The position numbers were made by a program, and so were the translations under genes. Positions 42,184 to 49,557 of a DNA stretch of 64,000 nucleotides are shown piece after piece. The notes beneath the pieces are model-generated. The model was not told where the DNA came from, made no database searches, and worked only from the letters and a program-made list of their open reading frames with translations. Positions within the stretch are counted from its first letter, which is position 1; every line of letters starts with the position of its first letter. Origin of the DNA: Quisquiliibacterium transsilvanicum (GTDB lineage Bacteria > Pseudomonadota > Gammaproteobacteria > Burkholderiales > Burkholderiaceae_E); the NCBI RefSeq assembly GCF_014202215.1, contig NZ_JACHGB010000003.1:186001-250000 (forward strand), read 5' to 3'.

Positions 42184-42531
42184 TTAGACGATTTCGCCCT
42201 GCTTGTTCATGAGGGAAGGCTGGGCCAGAGACAGCGCGCCGAACCGGCCGACGTGCAGCACGGTGGATCGCTTTTCTTCTTCGCCGGCCTTGCCGTCCAT
42301 GGTCGGCTTGACGTACTTCAGGGTGTGCTCGCAGCGCACCTGGCTGGTGCCGGGGATGCGCTGGAACACCAGCTTCACGGTCACTTCGCCGGCCTTGTCG
42401 TTGTCCACGGTGGCGGCGGCCACTTGGGACAATGCGATGGACAGCTTGCGGTCGAACACGCCGCCGTCCAGGTCGGTGATGAATTCGCCCACGTCAGTGG
42501 CTGCTGCCGTGGTGTCGGGTGTCGCGGTCAT
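42184..42531 (-). CDS. Hypothetical phage early protein
   Basis: 115 aa from ATG 42531 (AAAGGAAA upstream). An acidic, beta-rich protein: VGEFITDLDGGVFDRKLSIALS, VTVKLVFQRIPGTSQV, HTLKYVKPTMDGK. I recognise no domain. It sits directly after ssb; the start lies inside the extended, frameshifted ssb frame but 27 bases past the repaired ssb stop. Its position suggests a replication or recombination accessory. Confidence 0.75.
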   Translation of the reverse strand: MTATPDTTAAATDVGEFITDLDGGVFDRKLSIALSQVAAATVDNDKAGEVTVKLVFQRIPGTSQVRCEHTLKYVKPTMDGKAGEEEKRSTVLHVGRFGALSLAQPSLMNKQGEIV

Positions 42532-43045
42532 GGTTTCCTTTCGGTTGGTGAGGGGGATCAAAACGGGAGTCGTCGTCCATGTCATCGAAGCCAGTGGACC
42601 CGCCGCCCTGCACTGGGGGGCGATCCGGGCGGGCTGCTGGCGCGGTGCGCGGGCCGCTGTTGCGGTAGCCGCCCTGCTGCTGCGCCGGCGCGTGGCCGCC
42701 GCCTTGGTCGTCACGGCCGCCCAGCAGCTGCAGCTCGGTGGCCACGATGTCCACGGTGTTCTTTTCCACGCCCGACTGGTCGGTGTACTTGCCGTACTTC
42801 AGCCGGCCTTCGACGTAGATCGGCTTGCCCTTCTTCACGTAATCGCCCGCGATCTCGGCCAGGCGCTCGTAGAACGTGACGCGGTGCCACTGGGTTTCCT
42901 CGGTCACCTCGCCGGTGTTGCGGTTCTTGCGCCGGCTGGTGGTGGCGATGCTGACGTTGGCCACGGCCTGGCCGCTGGGCAGGTAACGGATCTCGGGGTC
43001 GCGGCCGCAGTTGCCGACCAGGATCACTTTGTTGACGGATGCCAT
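42494..43045 (-). CDS. ssb: Single-stranded DNA-binding protein (C-terminal tip frameshifted)
   Basis: 183 aa. The OB fold is intact: MASVNKVILVGNCGRDPEIRY, ANVSIATTSRRKNRNTGE, WHRVTFYERLAEIAGDYVKKG, EGRLKYGKY. A Gln/Gly/Pro linker (about 115-148) leads to FDDMDDDSRF and a 17-residue unrelated tail. Normal SSB ends in DDDIPF. One base (A in ATC) seems missing at about 42566: restoring it gives DDDIPF and a stop at 42558, cleanly before the next gene. As written, the partner-binding tip is lost. It protects phage ssDNA during replication and recombination. Confidence 0.93.
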   Translation of the reverse strand: MASVNKVILVGNCGRDPEIRYLPSGQAVANVSIATTSRRKNRNTGEVTEETQWHRVTFYERLAEIAGDYVKKGKPIYVEGRLKYGKYTDQSGVEKNTVDIVATELQLLGGRDDQGGGHAPAQQQGGYRNSGPRTAPAARPDRPPVQGGGSTGFDDMDDDSRFDPPHQPKGNHDRDTRHHGSSH

Positions 43046-43055
43046 GGTCGTGCTC

Positions 43056-43841
43056 TCAGGCGGCGCGGGCCGCGATGCTGCGCTCGGCCACGGCCATGAC
43101 GCCGGGGAACAGCTCGCCGGCCTTCTTGAAGGCGCGGGCCTGGGCGCCCAAGAACTTGGTGTCGGCCTGCAGGCACTCGATGGGGGCCAGGCCCTGCGCC
43201 ACGGCCTTGACCAGCAGCTCCAGGTTGGTGACCTCGGCGCTGTAGGTGACGCGGCCGGTGATGCCGGTGACTTTGGCCGGGGCTTCGACGGCAGGCGCCA
43301 CGGTCACCACCTGGGCGGTCATGGCGGCCACGGCGGCCTGTTCCTCGGCGGCTTGCGCGGCGGCCATGGCAGCGGCGGCGGCTTCCTGATCGCCAGCGGC
43401 TGCAGCGGCCTGGGCCTCTTCCTGGGCACGGCGCGCGGCCTCGGCCTGCTCGCGCTCGATGGCGGCCAGGCGCTCGCGCTCGGCGCGGGCTTCGGCTTCA
43501 GCCTTGCGGCGGGCCTCGGCCGCGATGCGTTCCTGCTCGGTGGTCCAGCCCACTATGGCGCGCTTCAGGGTGACCTCGGCCCGGTCCAGGTAGTCCTTGG
43601 GGGGGCGGAACAGATCGTTCACCGCCTTCACCGCCTGGTTGAGCGGGCCGGTGATGCTGGTGCGCTTCTCTTCGACCTCTTTCTGGAGGGCCTTCACCTG
43701 CTTGAGGTCGTCGCTGGCCAGCTCGAACATGGTCGGGCTGTCGATCACGAAGTCGCTGGCGCCGGCCAGGGCGGCCTGGGCCTTGTTGGCCAGCACGATC
43801 GCGGCGCTGGCGTCGTAGGTCACGGTGTCGGTGGTTTTCAT
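43056..43841 (-). CDS. Coiled-coil phage protein of the recombination module
   Basis: 261 aa from ATG 43841. The N-terminal third (about 1-80: VLANKAQAALAGASDFVIDSP, QVKALQKEVEEKRTSITGPLNQ) is helical, followed by a long Glu/Ala/Arg-rich coiled coil (about 100-175) and a compact C-terminal domain (VTGITGRVTYSAEVTNLELLVKA). The last segment resembles the DNA-related proteins found between ERF/RecT genes and ssb in many temperate phages. The exact role is unknown. Confidence 0.78.
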   Translation of the reverse strand: MKTTDTVTYDASAAIVLANKAQAALAGASDFVIDSPTMFELASDDLKQVKALQKEVEEKRTSITGPLNQAVKAVNDLFRPPKDYLDRAEVTLKRAIVGWTTEQERIAAEARRKAEAEARAERERLAAIEREQAEAARRAQEEAQAAAAAGDQEAAAAAMAAAQAAEEQAAVAAMTAQVVTVAPAVEAPAKVTGITGRVTYSAEVTNLELLVKAVAQGLAPIECLQADTKFLGAQARAFKKAGELFPGVMAVAERSIAARAA

Positions 43842-43849
43842 GGGGCTCC

Positions 43850-44431
43850 TTAGAACTTGGGGGTGATGGAGTGCCGCGCGCACCAGTTGCGCAGCGTCAG
43901 CAGGGAACAGAACAGCGGCCAGTCGGCCGGGTCGGTGTAGGGCTTGGCCACGTAGGTGCCGTCGCCCTTGAGCTGCACGGCCAGGCGATCGGCATACGGC
44001 TGCTGGAGTGCATTGGCGTAGGCGGCCAGCTGCGGGCCCACGGCCGGGTACAGCTGGGCGGTGCTCTTGATGTCCACCACGGTGGGGCGGCCGTTGACCT
44101 TGCCGAAGCGGTCGGGTGTGCCGGCGTAGCGCATCGTTGCGTTGTAGGCGGGCTGCTCGATCTGCTCCCACTCAACCGAATGGTCGGCGCTGAACGCGAT
44201 CCATGCGTCTAGGTATGACCACAGCGCCGGGTCGAGGGTGTTGTGATCTAGCTCGCCAAGGTCGTGCAGCTCGCAGGCGCGGTGCACTGCCTTGCCGAAG
44301 TCCGAAGCGGCCTGCAGAACATGCGGCGGCACGCGGCTGAAGTCGGTCAGCGGGGACAGCACGCTGGTGACGCCGGGCACCTTCTGGCCGTTGAGGTAGT
44401 AGGTATGCGTCTGCTCATCGAAGGTCAGCAT
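43850..44431 (-). CDS. PD-(D/E)XK phage exonuclease
   Basis: 193 aa (ATG 44431; a GTG three bases earlier overlaps the ERF stop). Late motifs of the RecB/lambda-exonuclease fold: YAGTPDRFGKVNGRPTVVDIKS gives G-x-x-D then D-x-K, followed by QLAAYANAL (QxxxY). N-terminal DFGKAVHRACELHDLG holds the helix-1 His/Glu. Next to an ERF annealing protein it should make the 3' single strands on which ERF acts. Confidence 0.85.
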   Translation of the reverse strand: MLTFDEQTHTYYLNGQKVPGVTSVLSPLTDFSRVPPHVLQAASDFGKAVHRACELHDLGELDHNTLDPALWSYLDAWIAFSADHSVEWEQIEQPAYNATMRYAGTPDRFGKVNGRPTVVDIKSTAQLYPAVGPQLAAYANALQQPYADRLAVQLKGDGTYVAKPYTDPADWPLFCSLLTLRNWCARHSITPKF

Positions 44432-45126
44432 CACAGCACCGCCTTCAGTGCAACGAAGTCCGCCTTGGTCATCTGCAGGGCTTCGTCAAACGCGAGCCCG
44501 GCCGCCTGGTAGGCCTCGGCCTTGGTCCAGCCCTTCGCCTCGATCTTCTTGCTGATGTAGGCGATCTCGCCCTGGGTGGCGGGCGCGCTGTCGCCGGCGG
44601 CGGCGGTCGGCGCGGGGGCGGCCGGCGCGTCGGCAGGTGCGCGGCGCTGGGGCTTCGCCACAGGCGGCTTGCTGGCGGTGCGCGCTGCGGGCTCGCCCAT
44701 TTCCTGGCCGTCCTCGTCCAGGTCGTCGTCGGCGGCCACGCCCAGCATGGCGGTGACCAGGTAGCGGCGCAGGTAGGTGATCGCGGCGCCGAAGCTCTTG
44801 GGGTCGCCTAGGTCGCGGGCGCTGGGCATGGCCACTTCGCTGGTCAGCATGCCGCCGTCGGCGTGCACCAGGCAGCACACCAGCAGCGGGCCGCCTTGGT
44901 TGCTCTCCACGCGCTGGATGAGCGCCAGGCCATTGGCCGCCAGGGCGGGGCGGGTCTTGCTCAGGATTTCTTCCAGGTCGGCGTAGCGGAACCGGTACCG
45001 GCCGCCCGACTTCATCGTGATCTCAACATCGCGGTTCTTCACGATGGCCTGGAATGCGCCTTGGGCCTTGGCCAGTGCGGCGTACAGCGCGGGCATGGCG
45101 CCGGCTTGGTGGGGGGTGTTGCTCAT
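44431..45126 (-). CDS. ERF-family ssDNA annealing (recombination) protein
   Basis: 231 aa. N-terminal ALAKAQGAFQAIVKNRDVEI, the core FRYADLEEILSKTRPALAANGLAL and FGAAITYLRRYLVTAMLGVA are diagnostic of the ERF superfamily (P22 Erf). A Pro/Ala linker (about 150-185) joins a small C-terminal helix-rich segment. It anneals complementary single strands in phage recombination. It overlaps both neighbours by 4 bases (ATGA), so translation is coupled in the PL operon. Confidence 0.92.
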   Translation of the reverse strand: MSNTPHQAGAMPALYAALAKAQGAFQAIVKNRDVEITMKSGGRYRFRYADLEEILSKTRPALAANGLALIQRVESNQGGPLLVCCLVHADGGMLTSEVAMPSARDLGDPKSFGAAITYLRRYLVTAMLGVAADDDLDEDGQEMGEPAARTASKPPVAKPQRRAPADAPAAPAPTAAAGDSAPATQGEIAYISKKIEAKGWTKAEAYQAAGLAFDEALQMTKADFVALKAVL

Positions 45127-45323
45127 TGGGTGTACAGCGACAAGATGGCGAAACTGAGGGCGCAGCCAACGGCCAGGCCAACGAAGAACCAGCCGACGGC
45201 CGGCAGGCGCTCATCGGGCTCGCGCCCGGTGAACTGGATGGGCTGCGGGTTGTCCAGCTCGTAGAGGCCGCAGGTGTAGGGGGTGGGGCACTTGGCGTGC
45301 TTGCAGTGGCCGGCGCAGCTCAT
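45123..45323 (-). CDS. Small Cys-rich, C-terminally membrane-anchored phage protein
   Basis: 66 aa. The N-terminus MSCAGHCKHAKCPTPYTCG has four Cys and two His, suggesting a metal-binding knuckle; then a soluble stretch and one membrane helix (about 43-62). It overlaps the genes on both sides by 4 bases. I recognise no family. Confidence 0.7.
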   Translation of the reverse strand: MSCAGHCKHAKCPTPYTCGLYELDNPQPIQFTGREPDERLPAVGWFFVGLAVGCALSFAILSLYTQ

Positions 45324-45448
45324 GCGACCTCCGGGGCCACGCCGCCGGCGATGCCCAGCAGCAGGGCCAGGACCACGGCCACGGCAGGCCAGAACCAGCG
45401 GGGGCGCCCCAGGCGCTCGTACAGCTCTTCGAGCAGGTAGGGATTCAC
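45320..45448 (-). CDS. 42-aa membrane peptide
   Basis: GTG start at 45448 overlapping the stop of the upstream gene (GTGA). MNPYLLEELYERLGRPRWFW precedes a membrane helix (about 21-37). The stop overlaps the next start (ATGA). The overlaps on both sides are the main evidence that it is translated. Function unknown. Confidence 0.65.
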   Translation of the reverse strand: MNPYLLEELYERLGRPRWFWPAVAVVLALLLGIAGGVAPEVA

Positions 45449-45765
45449 AGCGCGGCCTCCTGTGCTGCCAGCTCGGCCTGGCGCCGGATGTCGTGGCTGT
45501 GGCGCTCGTAGTGGCTGGCGATGTCGTCCAGCGCGGGCACGTCCAGGGCCGGCAGGATGTTCAGGCCTTCGTAGATGACGGATTCGACCTTGGCCAGCTC
45601 GTCGTCGCACACGTCGGCGGTGACGGTGACGCGGGCCCCTTCCAGGCCGATGGTCATGAGCCACGTCAAGGTGGCGCTCAGGCCCACGTAGCGCGGGTCC
45701 TGCTTGCTGGTGACTGGGCCCCAGGTGGCGGCATCGCCCGGGCCGACGCGGATGTCTTGGTTCAT
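45445..45765 (-). CDS. Hypothetical protein, first gene of the PL operon
   Basis: 106 aa. No recognised domain: DIRVGPGDAATWGPVTSKQD, a central VTVTADVCDDELAKVESVIYEG, and a helical acidic tail ending ELAAQEAAL. It begins 23 bases after the predicted PL start site and has GGGGTGAG as a ribosome site. As the first early gene it could be an anti-repressor-, Kil- or antitermination-type function, but nothing in the sequence shows this. Confidence 0.7.
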   Translation of the reverse strand: MNQDIRVGPGDAATWGPVTSKQDPRYVGLSATLTWLMTIGLEGARVTVTADVCDDELAKVESVIYEGLNILPALDVPALDDIASHYERHSHDIRRQAELAAQEAAL

Positions 45766-45794
45766 GTCTCACCCCGTTGGTTGTTGATGGGGTG

Positions 45795-45823
45795 ATTACA
45801 CAGCATGTTTACACAAATGTCAA
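45795..45823 (-). promoter_or_regulatory. PL promoter with overlapping repressor operator OL
   Basis: Minus strand: -35 TTGACA (45818-45823), 17-bp spacer, -10 TGTAAT (45795-45800). The operator TTGACATTTGTGTAAACA (45806-45823 read on the minus strand) covers the -35 and spacer. It differs from the PR operator at only two or three of 18 positions, and both promoters share exact -35 and -10 hexamers. Confidence 0.88.
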
Positions 45824-45875
45824 ACGCGACGTTTAGTTTTTGTTGAGCCCAGGGTAAACACCAAATCGTCAGGCG

Positions 45876-45899
45876 AAAAAAAACCCGCCGAAGCGGGTT
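45876..45899 (-). terminator. Rho-independent terminator of the leftward repressor/R-M operon
   Basis: Minus strand: AACCCGC-TTCG-GCGGGTT followed by an eight-base T run. A perfect 7-bp stem with a UUCG loop and U-tract. It lies 18 bases beyond the 74-aa membrane protein gene and just before PL, so it insulates PL from the lysogenic transcript. Confidence 0.95.
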
Positions 45900-45917
45900 G
45901 GATGGGCGGGCGGTGGG

Positions 45918-46142
45918 CTACTCGCAGACTAGGTGCGGCCCAGCCTTGTCGTGTTCCCATCGGCAGTTCTCGTCTGACGACTCTCCCCAGTGAAGCACTG
46001 GGAACGTCAGCAATAGGCCAACCACCAAGACGGCCAGCACCAGGAGCGCGGCATACTCTTTCCAGGGGGCGTCAAGATTGATCTTGGCGTTCAGTAGGAC
46101 GATCAGAGCCCCAAGGCAGGCGAGCCATAGAGCGAGGTGCAT
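45918..46142 (-). CDS. 74-aa two-helix membrane protein at the end of the repressor operon
   Basis: ATG 46142 with GGAGG upstream. Two membrane helices (about 3-19 and 29-50) with a short loop, then a Trp/Glu/His-containing tail (HWGESSDENCRWEHDK). I recognise no family. It follows the methyltransferase after 73 bases and is the last gene before the terminator of the repressor-R-M transcript, so it is probably made in the lysogen. Small membrane proteins in such spots often block DNA entry by other phages; that role is inference. Confidence 0.72.
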   Translation of the reverse strand: MHLALWLACLGALIVLLNAKINLDAPWKEYAALLVLAVLVVGLLLTFPVLHWGESSDENCRWEHDKAGPHLVCE

Positions 46143-46215
46143 GTAACGGCCTCCGGTTGTTTTTACTTCCCCCGATTGTGGCCGCAATCCTGACGCACGG
46201 GACATGCTGGCGCCG

Positions 46216-47802
46216 TCAGGTCGCCAGCGCTTCCTCCAGCAGCGCGAGCTGGGCGTCCTGGTCCTTCTTGCGCAGGCCGGCGATTTCGGCAATGTCGTCG
46301 GCCGGCACGCTGGCCAGCTCCTTCGGTTCCAGCTTGTGCAGGCCCCCGCCATAGACCCGGCCGCTGCCCAGCAGCGACTCGGCCTTGATCGCGTTGAGCG
46401 CACGCCAGACGGCGCGCAGCATTTCCGGGTGGCCCGCCAGGCGCTCGGCCAGCCGGGGCTTCGGGTACAGCATCAGGAAGACGTTGGTGGCGGTGGCCTT
46501 GGACTCGTTGAGGATGAACCGGAACGGCCGCCCGGCGTGGTCGCTGCGGCCCAGGTAGGTGCAGACGATCGGCGCGGCGGGGCGGTCTTCCTGGCCGTAC
46601 CAGACCTTTCTTGACCGGCACAGGTAGCGCGGTGCGACGTGCTCGATGCCGGTCTTCAGGTAGGACCAGAGCGCCGGGTAGTCGCGCTGCACGACCTCTT
46701 CTGGGAGGTTGCAGTTGATCAGGAACAGGCGCTTGTCCAGCAGCGGGACGCCTTGGGCATCGCCCTTGATCTCTTCCGCCTTGACGTGGCGGGTGCTGGG
46801 CAGAACGGGTTGCAGGAACTGCGGAGGCAGCTGCAGCTCCTTGGCCTTGGCCTCGTCGATGATGAAAAAGCCGTTGTCGCCGGTGGCCAGGCCGCGCTTG
46901 ATGGCGAACAGGTCGCCCAGGCGGTAGCCCTCGTGGTCGACCTCAACCTCTGACCGGGGGAAGCGGGTCCATTTCTCGGTTTTCTCCAGGTCCTGCAGGC
47001 CGACGTGCTTCACGGTGGTGGGTGCCTGCAGCGTGCCGCCGTAGCTGAACATCACCTGGTGGTCGGGCGCCGGCTTGCCCTGGCGGAACCACACGACGGC
47101 GGACGACACCAGGGCGTCGTTGAACTGGACATCGTTCGGGTCGAAGCGGTGGATGTGCAGCAGCGTCACCTCGCGCAACAGGTACTGCTTGAGCTTGCGG
47201 CCGTAGTTGACATCCATGAACTCGCTGGGGATGAGCCAGCCGGCGACGCCGTTGGGGGCCATCCAGGTGTGCGACAGGGCCATGAAGTGGCAGTACAGCC
47301 CGGCCAGGCCGCTGAGGCGGATGTGCGCCCTCTCTTGCCCGAGCGCCTGCAGCCGCAGCTTGTCCTCGCCCGCCAGGTGGTGGTGGCGGACATACGGGGG
47401 GTTGCAGATCAGCAGGTTGGGCTTTTCCGCGTCCTGGGCCGGCGGGTCTTGCCGGGTAAAGTCGCCCATGGTGATCTGCAGCGGCGTGCCTTCCCAGAGC
47501 TTGCGCGCGGGCTCGCCGTAGTGCGGGTCGATCTCGAACCCCCGGGCGGCGGCGACCTTGTGGCCGTTGGCGCAGGCCAGCAGCGCCGAATAGAACGAGC
47601 CGGTGCCGATGGCCGGGTCCATGAAGCGGACGGGCTCATGCTTCGGCAGCAGGGACAGGCCATAGGCCAGGATGTCGCGGGCGAGCAGGGTGGGGGTGGC
47701 GAACTGCCCGAGCCGGTTTCTTTCCGGCTGGGTCTTCAGGCCGTCCAGCTCGGCCTGCAGGGCAAGCCGGTCTTCTTCGAGCCTGTCGGCGTTGGCGGTC
47801 AT
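46216..47802 (-). CDS. N6-adenine DNA methyltransferase of a XamI-type type II R-M system
   Basis: 528 aa from ATG 47802. SAM motif I is DPAIGTGSFYSALLA (about 63-77) and catalytic motif IV is NPPY (ICNPPYVRHH, about 135), i.e. gamma-type amino-methyltransferase order. RNRLGQFATP just before motif I is typical. The C-terminal half (about 260-520) is a target-recognition region of the Eco57I/TaqI kind. It modifies adenine, presumably in the same site cut by the adjacent nuclease. It starts one base after the nuclease stop, so expression depends on the nuclease gene being translated first. Confidence 0.9.
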   Translation of the reverse strand: MTANADRLEEDRLALQAELDGLKTQPERNRLGQFATPTLLARDILAYGLSLLPKHEPVRFMDPAIGTGSFYSALLACANGHKVAAARGFEIDPHYGEPARKLWEGTPLQITMGDFTRQDPPAQDAEKPNLLICNPPYVRHHHLAGEDKLRLQALGQERAHIRLSGLAGLYCHFMALSHTWMAPNGVAGWLIPSEFMDVNYGRKLKQYLLREVTLLHIHRFDPNDVQFNDALVSSAVVWFRQGKPAPDHQVMFSYGGTLQAPTTVKHVGLQDLEKTEKWTRFPRSEVEVDHEGYRLGDLFAIKRGLATGDNGFFIIDEAKAKELQLPPQFLQPVLPSTRHVKAEEIKGDAQGVPLLDKRLFLINCNLPEEVVQRDYPALWSYLKTGIEHVAPRYLCRSRKVWYGQEDRPAAPIVCTYLGRSDHAGRPFRFILNESKATATNVFLMLYPKPRLAERLAGHPEMLRAVWRALNAIKAESLLGSGRVYGGGLHKLEPKELASVPADDIAEIAGLRKKDQDAQLALLEEALAT

Positions 47803-47803
47803 T

Positions 47804-48766
47804 TCAGATCCCGAAGTGGGTGAAGTCGTCGATCCGGTGTTCCCAAACCCAGTCAATGCCCTCGGCGGCCTCGTAACCGAGATAGCCGCTGTCGAAGTAG
47901 CCGCAGAGGAACAGGTTGAAGCGGACATTCGCCCCGTAGTTGCTGCGAAGTTGGGCCATTTTCACGGCCTCTTCCTTCCTGCGCTTGTTGGTGTTGGTGA
48001 AGTCGCCGGCCGATTTGGCCTCGAAGAAGATGGGCAGCTCGCCGGCCTTGGCCTTCTTGGGCTTGATGACCGCATCGACCGGGATGTTGACCTCCTGCAC
48101 GCCACCTTCGAGCTTCACCGGGACGTTCATGCGGAAGCTGAAGGTGCCGGGCTTCATCGCGTCGAACTTCACCCCATCGCCACCCGGTTGCTGCGTGTAG
48201 CCCCGGGCTTCAAGCCAGGCCTTGATTGCCGCGAGCTGGCGCTTTTCCTGGGCGTTGCGAATGATCGGATTGGCCACGGCGCCACAGAGCCGGTCGGCGA
48301 CGATGGTGGCCGCGCGGTGGATCTCGGCCTGGTTGGCCGGCTGCTGGCGGCCGATCCAGACGAAGATGTCGGGGTCGGCCATTTTCTCGATGATCTCGCC
48401 AATCTTGACCAGGTGCGTGTCGGCTTCGCAGGCCGACATGCGGACCGGCAATCTTTTGTCCTGCTCCATGCTCTTGACGAGAGTGGCGGACACGCCGGCC
48501 AGCCCTATCAGCCGGTCCACCGCGATCGGCGGGCAGGTGGACATGCGCAGCGTCGGCAAAATCTCGGGGTGCTCTCGCAGCAGGGCCGGCTTGATGTTCG
48601 TCAGGTTGCCGGTGGCCTTCAGCGCGGCTTCGACATCTTTGGTCGTCTGCACCCTGGTTTCCCGAAAGGCCTTGGGTGCGAACTTCATGAACCAGTCGTT
48701 GTACATGTCCACGGACTGGGCGATGTCAGCCTTCCAGAGCTGAGGCTTGTCGAGATTGACGGGCAT
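47804..48766 (-). CDS. XamI-family type II restriction endonuclease
   Basis: 320 aa. The opening NLDKPQLWKADIAQSVDMYN and WFMKFAPKAFRETR are, as I recall, characteristic of the XamI endonuclease family (Pfam 'XamI', site GTCGAC). The PD-(D/E)XK-like site is visible as VDAVIKPKK...ELPIFFEAKSAGDF (about 237-262), i.e. D then E-x-K. It cuts unmethylated DNA at its site. It lies between the repressor gene (49-base gap) and the methyltransferase (1-base gap) in the same direction. The family name is from memory; the nuclease motif and the partner support it. Confidence 0.8.
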   Translation of the reverse strand: MPVNLDKPQLWKADIAQSVDMYNDWFMKFAPKAFRETRVQTTKDVEAALKATGNLTNIKPALLREHPEILPTLRMSTCPPIAVDRLIGLAGVSATLVKSMEQDKRLPVRMSACEADTHLVKIGEIIEKMADPDIFVWIGRQQPANQAEIHRAATIVADRLCGAVANPIIRNAQEKRQLAAIKAWLEARGYTQQPGGDGVKFDAMKPGTFSFRMNVPVKLEGGVQEVNIPVDAVIKPKKAKAGELPIFFEAKSAGDFTNTNKRRKEEAVKMAQLRSNYGANVRFNLFLCGYFDSGYLGYEAAEGIDWVWEHRIDDFTHFGI

Positions 48767-48815
48767 TGTTCTCCTTCCTGCGGCCGGGTCCGGCCTTTCT
48801 TTGTGTGGCGGCGCG

Positions 48816-49475
48816 TTACCTGCGTCGGTATTTCCGGTGTTCGACCATGGTGCCCACGATCCTGATGGGCGTCACGTCTGACCGCATCGAAGGGTAGTCC
48901 TCATTCAGCGGGATCAGCTCGAACACCATGTCGCCGCGATCGTTCACCCCGCGCGGCCGGTACTTTTTGAAGGTGGCCTCTTCCTCGCCGTTCTTGGCCA
49001 CCACAAAGTCGCCGGGCTGGGGGGCGATGGTCGGGTCGATGATGACGCGATCGCCCGGCTTGAACTCGGGCAGCATCGAGTCGCCCTTGATCTCCAGCGC
49101 GAAGGCGCTGCTGGACAAATCCAGGTCGGTCATCAGCCAGTCGTCGGCGTCGCCGACCACGTAGGGGTCTGAGGCCTCGGTCCAGATCCCGGCCTGCACG
49201 TAGCTGATGAGCGGGACGCGGCTGGTGCCAAGCTCTGCCGGGGCCACGTTCGCCCCGTCGGCAAGGGCCATGGGTCCTTTCCCGGTGTCAAGCCAGGATG
49301 CAGAGCAGCCGATGGTTCGCTGAGCTAGCAACAGCCCCTGCTTGGACACGCCCCTGGTTTCCCAGTTGTGCACGGTCTGCGAGGAAGTGTTCAGCGCCCG
49401 CGCGAGTGCGGCCTGTCCCTGGATCTTCTTGAGTTCTTTGGCCGCGTGGTACAGCCGTTCCATTTGCGGGTGCAT
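48816..49475 (-). CDS. cI: Phage repressor, CI/LexA-type with S24 peptidase domain
   Basis: 219 aa. N-terminal helix-turn-helix (about 20-43, QAALARALNTSSQTVHNWET), linker, then an S24 self-cleavage domain: Ala95-Gly96 cleavage site (YVQAGIW), Ser133 in KGDSMLPEF, Lys170 in ATFKKY. RecA filaments should trigger cleavage and prophage induction. It represses PL and PR through the operators at 45.8 and 49.5 kb. It is the first gene of a leftward transcript that reads on into the R-M genes. MERLYH (residue 5) is an alternative start. Confidence 0.93.
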   Translation of the reverse strand: MHPQMERLYHAAKELKKIQGQAALARALNTSSQTVHNWETRGVSKQGLLLAQRTIGCSASWLDTGKGPMALADGANVAPAELGTSRVPLISYVQAGIWTEASDPYVVGDADDWLMTDLDLSSSAFALEIKGDSMLPEFKPGDRVIIDPTIAPQPGDFVVAKNGEEEATFKKYRPRGVNDRGDMVFELIPLNEDYPSMRSDVTPIRIVGTMVEHRKYRRR

Positions 49476-49507
49476 GACCGCATTCTCGTTGAAGTAAACA
49501 TTCTGTT

Positions 49508-49536
49508 GTTATACAGAGTGTTGACATCTTTGTAAA
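49508..49536 (-). promoter_or_regulatory. Repressor-gene promoter (PRM-like)
   Basis: Minus strand: -35 TTTACA (49531-49536), 17-bp spacer, -10 TATAAC (49508-49513). The -35 lies inside the 22-bp operator shared with PR, so the repressor can tune its own synthesis as in lambda. A further operator-like half site GTAAACA is at 49494-49500, near the repressor start. Confidence 0.8.
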
Positions 49537-49539
49537 CAC
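49518..49539. promoter_or_regulatory. Repressor operator OR (imperfect 22-bp palindrome)
   Basis: GTGTTGACATC / TTTGTAAACAC: the outer arms GTGTT and AACAC and inner ACA and TGT match on the opposite strand. It overlaps the -35 boxes of both the rightward and leftward promoters, and its core recurs at PL (45806-45823). Confidence 0.82.
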
Positions 49540-49549
49540 CGTGTGTAAT
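49521..49549 (+). promoter_or_regulatory. PR promoter
   Basis: -35 TTGACA (49521-49526), 17-bp spacer, -10 TGTAAT (49544-49549). The expected start site is near 49556, two bases before the Cro-like ATG at 49558. Confidence 0.88.
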
Positions 49550-49557
49550 TCGTGCCC

